Shown in pieces: positions 8,616 to 13,231 of a stretch of 13,231 nt of DNA (within the stretch, counting starts at the first letter, position 1; the number at the start of each line of letters is the position of its first letter). The notes under the pieces were generated by a model, which saw nothing but the letters and a program-made list of their open reading frames with translations, was not told where the DNA came from and made no database searches. Both the position numbers and the translations under genes were made by a program. This stretch comes from an uncultured Candidatus Altimarinota bacterium. GTDB lineage: Bacteria > Patescibacteriota > Gracilibacteria > BD1-5 > UBA6164. The stretch spans positions 1-13,231 of the forward strand of contig CALDZW010000036.1 in NCBI GenBank assembly GCA_937944175.1, given 5' to 3'.

Positions 8616-9581
8616 ATGAAATTTGAATTTTGTGTCATATTAGAAAGAAAGCAAAGAGTAGATATGTACTTATCTGCTCTTTTTGATGATTTTAGTAGAA
8701 GTTATATTCAAAAGCTTATAGATAATTGAAAGGTGTGTGTTAATGATAAACAGTGTAAAAAAAATATTAAAATTATACATAAAGATATTATCACCATAGA
8801 AGTTACTTCAGAGGCTTTAGAAAATATTGAACCAGAAGATATGAATCTAGATATTATTTATGAAGATGATGAAGTAGTAATTATCAATAAAGAGGCTTGA
8901 GTAAACACACATCCTGTTCCTGGTGAATGATGAAATAATAATACATTGGTTAATTGAGTGTTATTTCATTGTAGAGCAAAGCTTCCAAGTATTTGATGAG
9001 TAGAACGTCCTTGAATTGTTCATAGACTTGATAAAGATACTTCATGAGTCATAGCTATTGCAAGAAATGATTCAATGATGCACTATTTACAAGATTGCTT
9101 TAAACAGAGAAAAGATATTTCTAAATATTATTTAGCTATTGTTCATTGAGTAGTAAAGGATACACACCTGACAATAGAAAGTTATATAGGGAGAGATAAA
9201 TATAATAGATTAAAAATGACAACTCTGAACGCTGTTAATCCTAAATTAGCACTTTCTCACGCGGAAGTGCTTGGATATATTGAAAACAAATATACCCTTC
9301 TCAAGGTAAAGATTGAGACAGGGAGAACCCATCAAATAAGAGTTCACTTAGCTTCAATTGGGCATTTTATCCTCTGAGATAATACCTATTGAAATACAAA
9401 AATTAATACAGAAATTAAAACAAAGTATCAGCTCAAAAGACAAGCCCTCCATGCATATGAGCTTCATCTAAAGCTGTATTGAAAAGATAACACATTTAGA
9501 GCCGAGTTAAAAGAGGATATGAAAAAAATGATACCAAAGGAGTTATTTGAGAATTTAAAAAACTCAGAGAAATCTAAATAA
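8616..9581 (+). CDS. RluA/RluD-family ribosomal large-subunit pseudouridine synthase
   Basis: This 321-residue enzyme would isomerise specific uridines of 23S rRNA to pseudouridine. An N-terminal S4 RNA-binding domain covers residues about 14-61 (RVDMYLSALF, then YIQKLIDNGKVCVND). The catalytic domain follows, with the RluA-family motif HRLDKDTSG (residues 136-144) carrying the catalytic aspartate D139. The later KIETGRTHQIRVHLA motif and the GDNTYG stretch are diagnostic of the RluA/C/D group. Domain order and length fit RluD best, but the exact target uridines cannot be inferred. The start is ATG 8616. The stop TAA at 9579-9581 lies inside the 3' end of the convergent pilC-like gene. TGA codes for many glycines, for example in the VHR loop region and in LGDNTYG. 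Confidence 0.92.
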
Positions 9582-10800
9582 CATTTACCATATTGAAAAA
9601 TGGAAGCATTACAGCCATGATAATGGTTCCTACAATGAGTCATACTACCACAATGACTACAGGTTCAATAGCGGTTGCTAGATTCTTTACAGTGGTATCA
9701 ATATCTTTGTTAAAACGGATGCTGATTTTTTCAAGCAAGGAAGGCATTTTCCCTGTCTGCTCTCCAATTTTCACAACACTTGAGAGTTCTATAGGGAAGT
9801 ATTTACTTTCTTTTCCACTTGATATCAGGTCAATTCACATGAGAGAACTCAGAGGGTCACCAGATGATACTTTTGCTACAATATAGTTAATTTCTTTTTC
9901 ATAGTAACTACTTTCTAATGCTCCAGCAGTTATTTTGAGTGCATCAGTAATCATTACTCACTGAGAAAGGAGTGTGGCCATAGAGGAAGTAAAGAGAGCA
10001 AGAATTTTTTTCTTAATCAAGTTTCCAAAAATAGGAACTTTGAGTATAGATTTATCCCAATAAATTTTTGTTGATTTGTGTGTTTTGAATAATTTGGTTA
10101 GACCAATAAGTATAATAATTCATATAATAATAAGAGGATATTGTACCTGTAAAAAATCAGAAATATCAATGACTGTTTGAGTAAGACTTGGGAGATTCAC
10201 TTTGGCATCTTTGTACATGTCAGTGATTTTTGGTATGACGTATACCATGAATACTCATATCATAGCTGTTGCTAGGGTCATTATTACCATAGGATAAATA
10301 AGTGCTCAAATTACTTTAGTTTTGAGTTCCCTAGCTTTTTCTTCTTTATTTTTTATAGTTTCAATTACATCTCACAGTTTTCAGGTCATTTCTCACATTT
10401 TGATAAGAGAAATATCAAAGCTGTTAAAAGTCTTTGGATGAGTAGCAAATGAATTTTGTAAAGATTGTCCCATATTAGTTTGATCGAGAAGATCTTTGAG
10501 AAGAATTTTCACTTTTTTTGATTTTGTCTGATAGAGGAGAATTTTAAGAGAATTTGTAATGGGAATTCAGGAATTAAGCAAACTAGAAAAGGCGTCAAGG
10601 AAGAGAAGTTTTTCTTTGGTGTTAATTTTTATTCAACCAGAAGGAGATGGAGTAGATTTCTTATTTTTTTTCTTGCCTCCAATTTTTGTCTTCAGGTCTT
10701 GTATTATGCTTTTTATATCCATATTTTTTGAATTGAGAAGGACTCTATTAAGTGTATCATTTATCTTGTTTTTTTTCAAAAAAAAGATAAACTTAGCCAT
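9574..10800 (-). CDS. pilC: Type IV pilus / type II secretion inner-membrane protein PilC (T2SSF family)
   Basis: This 408-residue protein is of the PilC/PulF/GspF family, the inner-membrane platform that couples the pilus ATPases to pilin assembly. Two homologous cytoplasmic T2SSF domains are visible. The first (about 65-195) starts KEKLLFLDAFSSLLNSGIPI and contains KMGEMTGKL. The second (about 265-395) starts LALFTSSMATLLSQGVMI and contains KIGEQTGKM. Hydrophobic segments follow the first domain (ALIYPMVIMTLATAMIG, and YPLIIIGIIILIGL), and one ends the protein (PVVIVVVGLIVGTIIMAV). Length is normal. The first 60 residues are Lys-rich and less conserved. The GE-TG signature glycines are partly TGA. 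It is transcribed toward the pseudouridine synthase gene and overlaps its 3' end by 8 bp. It stands alone, without pilB, pilT or pilin genes in view. Confidence 0.93.
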
Positions 10801-10812
10801 AAGTAGCAATTA

Positions 10813-10840
10813 TTGTTACTGTTAAAAACATTTTTATATA
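10813..10840 (+). promoter_or_regulatory. Candidate promoter for the hsp20 operon
   Basis: TTGTTA (10813-10818) and TATATA (10835-10840) are separated by 16 bp within the 51-bp gap between the divergent pilC and hsp20 genes. A second, better -10 (TATAAT, 10843-10848) would put the transcript start at about 10855, exactly at the second of two tandem ATG codons, as for a leaderless mRNA. I cannot choose between them. Confidence 0.3.
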
Positions 10841-10851
10841 AATATAATATT

Positions 10852-11283
10852 ATGATGAAGATATTTGGGGTGTGAAAAAATGATGTAAAAACACTTGATG
10901 TTGAAGTTGATGAAAGTGTATTAGAAGAAGAGGAGGAAGGACAAATTGCTCTTGATATTATAGAAAGTCCAACTGAGATCATTATTTTTGCACCAATAGC
11001 ATGAGTGGCTCTTGAAGATATTGATCTGACATTAAATAAAAGTGTACTTACAATTAAATGAGAAAGAGAAAAACCAATTGACTATTTTGAAGAAGAAAAT
11101 AAAGTCAGAAATTTAGAGTGTTATTGGGGAAATTTTGTAAGAAATATTATCCTTCCAGAGAATCTGGACTTTGATTTAATTAAAGCAGTTATGGAAAATA
11201 ATCTACTCAGAGTCAGTATTCCTAAACTTCATATTTCATCACAAAATATAAAAATTAACAGAATAGGAGAAGATTTTCATTAA
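10852..11283 (+). CDS. Hsp20 / alpha-crystallin family small heat-shock protein
   Basis: This is a 143-residue small heat-shock protein, an ATP-independent holdase that keeps unfolding proteins soluble. The alpha-crystallin domain runs from about residue 36 to 125, with the family hallmarks APIAGVALEDIDLTL, VLTIKGERE and a VRNIILPENLDFDLIKAVMEN stretch leading to LLRVSIPK. A short C-terminal IKI, resembling the oligomerisation I-X-I motif, follows. The N-terminal arm is short and acidic (a Glu-rich run at about residues 25-29). Two tandem ATGs (10852, 10855) are possible starts. It ends with two consecutive stops, TAA TAA. Ten base pairs after the first stop begins a small membrane-protein gene, so the three genes to 12210 are probably one operon. 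Confidence 0.88.
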
Positions 11284-11292
11284 TAAACAACC

Positions 11293-11526
11293 ATGTTTGG
11301 AAAAAAGAAAAAAGAAAAAGCAGCAAAAAAAATTGATAAGCTTGTTACAGGGGTAATTATAGGATCAGCAATCGTTTCAATTTTTTGACTCTCAAAGACA
11401 AAAAAGTGAAAGGAGATCTCATGAGGAATTGCAAAGAAAGGAAGAGGATTCTTTGGAAGACTTTATGACTTCATTTGAAAAATTATGTGAAAAATAATTG
11501 GATGATATTCTAACAAAAAGAAATAG
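11293..11526 (+). CDS. Small YtxH-like single-pass membrane protein
   Basis: This 77-residue basic protein has one hydrophobic segment at about residues 16-33 (LVTGVIIGSAIVSIFGLS), followed by a Lys-rich, Gly-rich tail. The layout, a GxxIGs-type helix then LSKTKKGKEIS, resembles the YtxH family of small stress-associated membrane proteins, but it is too short for a firm assignment. Five or more TGA codons supply its glycines, so standard-code gene finding would miss it completely. It lies 9 bp after hsp20, and its TAG stop touches the next ATG at 11527, which strongly suggests translational coupling. Being co-transcribed with hsp20 and a secreted protein, it may serve envelope stress. That is inference. 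Confidence 0.7.
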
Positions 11527-12210
11527 ATGAAAATCATATTATTTACATTCAGTATAATGGCCATTTTTATTGCTCTATCTAGTATTAGTAATGCAGAATG
11601 AGAATATAGTTGAAAGGTTGAGAGATGTAGTGATGCTGTTTCAAATTGACAATCTTTGCTTATAAAAGATTTTTTGTGTCCTCAGACATCTAACTATGAT
11701 AGAAGGGTATATAACATTGTCTTAGATGGTGAATTTAGATCTGTGGATAAAGAGCTGCATGACTTTCTTAATAACTTAGAAAAATCTAAAACGTATTTTT
11801 TTTGAAAAGATAGGCAAAAAGAATATCCAGAGTGAGTTGATATGATCCAAGACTTCTTTGGAAAAGGGGGAGTATTGTATACAAAATATTACACACTGTG
11901 TAATAGATATTTAGAAAAATCAATATACACACTTTGAGTAAAAGCTTACGGTTGAACAAGTATACCAATAGATTTTTGAATGGACAATGTTTGTAAACGC
12001 TTATCAGATGTAAAACTTGAGACCTGAATAACGGCAGCTTCAGCTATTATGAGATTCAATAAATCTCAGGTAAGAAAAGAGGAATTTAAAAAAATTCAGA
12101 GAGATAATAGAGAATATTATAGCAATGTAGAAGATCTTTTACGTGTTCACACATGATATACTGAAAGACTTTGGAAAAAGTGGCCAAGTAAAACAAAAGA
12201 TGCATATTAA
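11527..12210 (+). CDS. Secreted four-cysteine hypothetical protein
   Basis: This 227-residue protein has a clear signal peptide (residues 1-23, hydrophobic core LFTFSIMAIFIALSS, cleavage after SNA). The mature part has four cysteines (C34, C51, C125 and C156), an even number that could form two disulfides outside the membrane. The rest is charged and helical (VDKELHDFLNNLEKSKTYFF, then VRKEEFKKIQRDNREYYSN). I do not recognise the family. A conserved-looking Gly-rich stretch (VKAYGGTSIPIDFGMDNVC) contains a GGT TGA pair. ATG directly abuts the preceding stop, so it is the last gene of the hsp20 operon. A possible terminator lies 73 bp downstream. The SLH-thioredoxin protein in this window is a conceivable partner for disulfide formation, but nothing shows this. 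Confidence 0.75.
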
Positions 12211-12282
12211 TTTATTGATCAAAACATTTTTGTATAGAAAGATATAAACATAAAAATATCCAAACATAATAATATTACCTAT

Positions 12283-12310
12283 AGTCAAGATAATTTTTTT
12301 GACTTTTTTT
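12283..12310 (+). terminator. Possible intrinsic terminator after the hsp20 operon
   Basis: AGTCAA (12283-12288) pairs with TTGACT (12299-12304), and one G-U and one A-U pair may extend the stem inward. A run of seven Ts (12304-12310) follows immediately. The stem is short and AT-rich, so it is weak, but the position, 73 bp after the operon's last stop, is right. Confidence 0.4.
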
Positions 12311-12372
12311 GTGCGAATATGTTATTATAAATAAGTAAATACATGTTGAGCAATCTATTCAATATCTTAGTA

Positions 12373-12400
12373 TTTCTTACTTAATTCTTGAAGTAAGAAA
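12373..12400. repeat. 10-bp perfect inverted repeat upstream of VTC gene
   Basis: TTTCTTACTT (12373-12382) and AAGTAAGAAA (12391-12400) are perfect inverted copies separated by 8 bp. No T-run follows on either strand, so it does not look like a terminator. It lies just upstream of the TATAAT box of the VTC gene, where a repressor or activator operator would be expected. Within the 229-bp region without genes (12211-12439) I see only this, the possible terminator and the -10 box. Confidence 0.5.
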
Positions 12401-12418
12401 AATAGAAAAAACCTTTTT

Positions 12419-12424
12419 TATAAT
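12419..12424 (+). promoter_or_regulatory. Candidate -10 box (TATAAT) of the VTC gene
   Basis: A consensus TATAAT ends 15 bp before the ATG at 12440. No convincing -35 hexamer lies 16-18 bp upstream; that position is next to the right arm of the inverted repeat, so activator-dependent transcription is possible. It sits in a very AT-rich context. Confidence 0.35.
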
Positions 12425-12439
12425 ATATATACTGCTATT

Positions 12440-13228
12440 ATGTCTAACTTTAGTAAAAAACTCCAATCCTTTTCTGGAATTAACCTAGATCAGCTTAATG
12501 CTTCTGCGAGTTTTTTAGATAGAATTGATACAAAATATCTCATTACAAAGGATGAATTAGAATGAATGCTGTGAGATTTTGAAAATGACTTTTATGTACT
12601 TACAATTGCATGAGAGAGTATTTTTTCTTATGATAATGTGTATATGGACAGTGAAAAGTATGATTTTTACTATCAACATCAAAATAAGGAAAAATCACGT
12701 GTGAAGATTAGAACAAGAAATTATCTAGATTCTCATCTCGCATTTTTTGAGTTCAAACAAAAAAAAGATGGAATCACCAGAAAATTTAGATATCAAATTC
12801 CTCTCGAAGAACATGGAATGATGACCAAAGAAGCAAAAGGATTTTTCAAATGAGTACATATGAGCTTTTACTGAGATAAATGACCAAAAATCAGCCCCTC
12901 TATATGCACGAGGTACTCTCGCATGACTCTGGTTCACAAAGACTCTTCAGAGCGTCTTACCATTGATTTTGACATACAAGTAAAAGATCTTAGAAGTAAG
13001 AAATCAGATTTTATAGAATTAGAGAATCTTGTTATAGTTGAGAGTAAATCAATGAGCAAAAAGTGTACTTCAAAGAAAGTAATGAAATCTCACAAAATTA
13101 AAAAGGCAAAATCATGTAGTAAGTATGGTCTTTGACTTATTTACTCAGGACTCGTAAAAAAATATGCGATATTTGAAGATACCATGAAAGCCATTGCAGA
13201 AATTAAGAAGGAACTGAAAAAAGATTAA
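12440..13228 (+). CDS. VTC-domain protein, putative polyphosphate polymerase
   Basis: This 262-residue protein looks like a stand-alone VTC (vacuolar transporter chaperone) domain, the tunnel-fold enzyme that makes polyphosphate from ATP in eukaryotes and is found singly in many bacteria. Visible signatures are LDRIDTKYLI (R28, D30, K32, Y33), the SYDNVYMDS strand, KSRVKIRTRNYLDS with its basic tunnel residues, FFEFKQKKDGITRKFR, RYSRM, LTIDFDI and a late VIVESKS strand. The alternating basic and acidic residues on these strands are what bind triphosphate and metal in this superfamily. There is no SPX domain, membrane segment or signal peptide, so it should be cytosolic. Six or more TGA glycines interrupt standard-code reading. 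The nearest upstream feature is an inverted repeat; no polyphosphate-related partner gene is in view. Confidence 0.75.
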
Positions 13229-13231
13229 CCC

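Noticed and set aside
9593..9886. 97-residue plus-strand frame opposite pilC
   Set aside because: It is a shadow: the minus strand here encodes the conserved C-terminal T2SSF domain of PilC.
10559..10825. 88-residue hydrophobic plus-strand frame opposite the start of pilC
   Set aside because: Its hydrophobicity arises from reading Lys-rich codons in antisense. It overlaps the true pilC N-terminus and promoter region.
2605..12288. TATAGTCAA occurring at 2605, 4945 and 12280 as a shared regulatory motif
   Set aside because: Only the copy before ftsE has a partner -35. The copy at 12280 overlaps a terminator stem, and the sequence is AT-rich enough for chance.
12211..12439. tRNA or small RNA gene in the longest gap
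   Set aside because: No cloverleaf, T-loop consensus or CCA end is visible. Only a weak terminator, an inverted repeat and a -10 box are present.
223..13228. Every gene looks like a pseudogene full of TGA stops
   Set aside because: The fragments are in one phase across each gene, TAA and TAG never interrupt them, and TGA falls on conserved glycines. That is recoding, not decay.
223..13228. TGA = Trp (code 4) or selenocysteine
   Set aside because: The affected positions are glycines of P-loops, the ABC signature and the G/F linker. TGG still encodes Trp, the number of TGA codons is far too high for selenocysteine, and no SECIS-like element is needed.

Overview
The window comes from a bacterium that reads UGA as glycine (NCBI translation table 25), which points to Candidatus Gracilibacteria or the sister SR1/Absconditabacteria lineage of the Candidate Phyla Radiation. 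Read with the standard code, every long gene appears broken by TGA. Read with TGA as Gly, the fragments join into twelve complete frames that each end at TAA or TAG, plus one probable partial frame at the left edge. TGA falls on obligatory glycines, for example in the P-loops of two ATPases, the ABC signature of an FtsE homologue and the Gly/Phe region of a J-protein. The DNA is very AT-rich, genes are tightly packed, and ordinary Shine-Dalgarno sites are nearly absent.

Layout. 1-76 (minus): a probable partial gene leaving the left edge. 223-2586 (plus): a VirD4/TraG-like DNA-pump ATPase of the CPR type. 2683-4902: a CPA1 (NhaP-like) Na+/H+ antiporter with an unusually long cytosolic tail. 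4963-5643: ftsE. 5668-6375: a short J-domain co-chaperone lacking the zinc finger. 6429-7481: an exported protein joining S-layer-homology-like repeats to a thioredoxin fold. 7484-8074 (minus): recO, tail to tail with the previous gene. 8169-8567: a small helical hypothetical protein. 8616-9581: an RluA/RluD-family pseudouridine synthase. 9574-10800 (minus): a PilC/PulF inner-membrane type IV pilus protein whose 3' end overlaps the synthase gene by 8 bp. 10852-12210: a probable operon of hsp20, a small YtxH-like membrane protein and a secreted four-cysteine protein. 12440-13228: a VTC-type polyphosphate polymerase domain protein.

How the genes work together. This is mostly housekeeping and cell-envelope sequence: DNA uptake or transfer (VirD4-like ATPase, PilC), ion homeostasis (antiporter), division (FtsE), protein quality control (J-protein, Hsp20), envelope redox (SLH-thioredoxin), DNA repair (RecO), ribosome modification (pseudouridine synthase) and possibly phosphate storage (VTC). 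I see no insertion sequence, CRISPR array, rRNA or tRNA. The longest stretch without a gene is 12211-12439. It holds a likely terminator, an inverted repeat and a promoter element. The most striking property of the window is the recoding itself. The gene-level features most worth a second look are the SLH-thioredoxin fusion with His in place of the cis-proline, the long tail on the antiporter, ftsE without an adjacent ftsX, and the uncharacterised genes downstream of hsp20.
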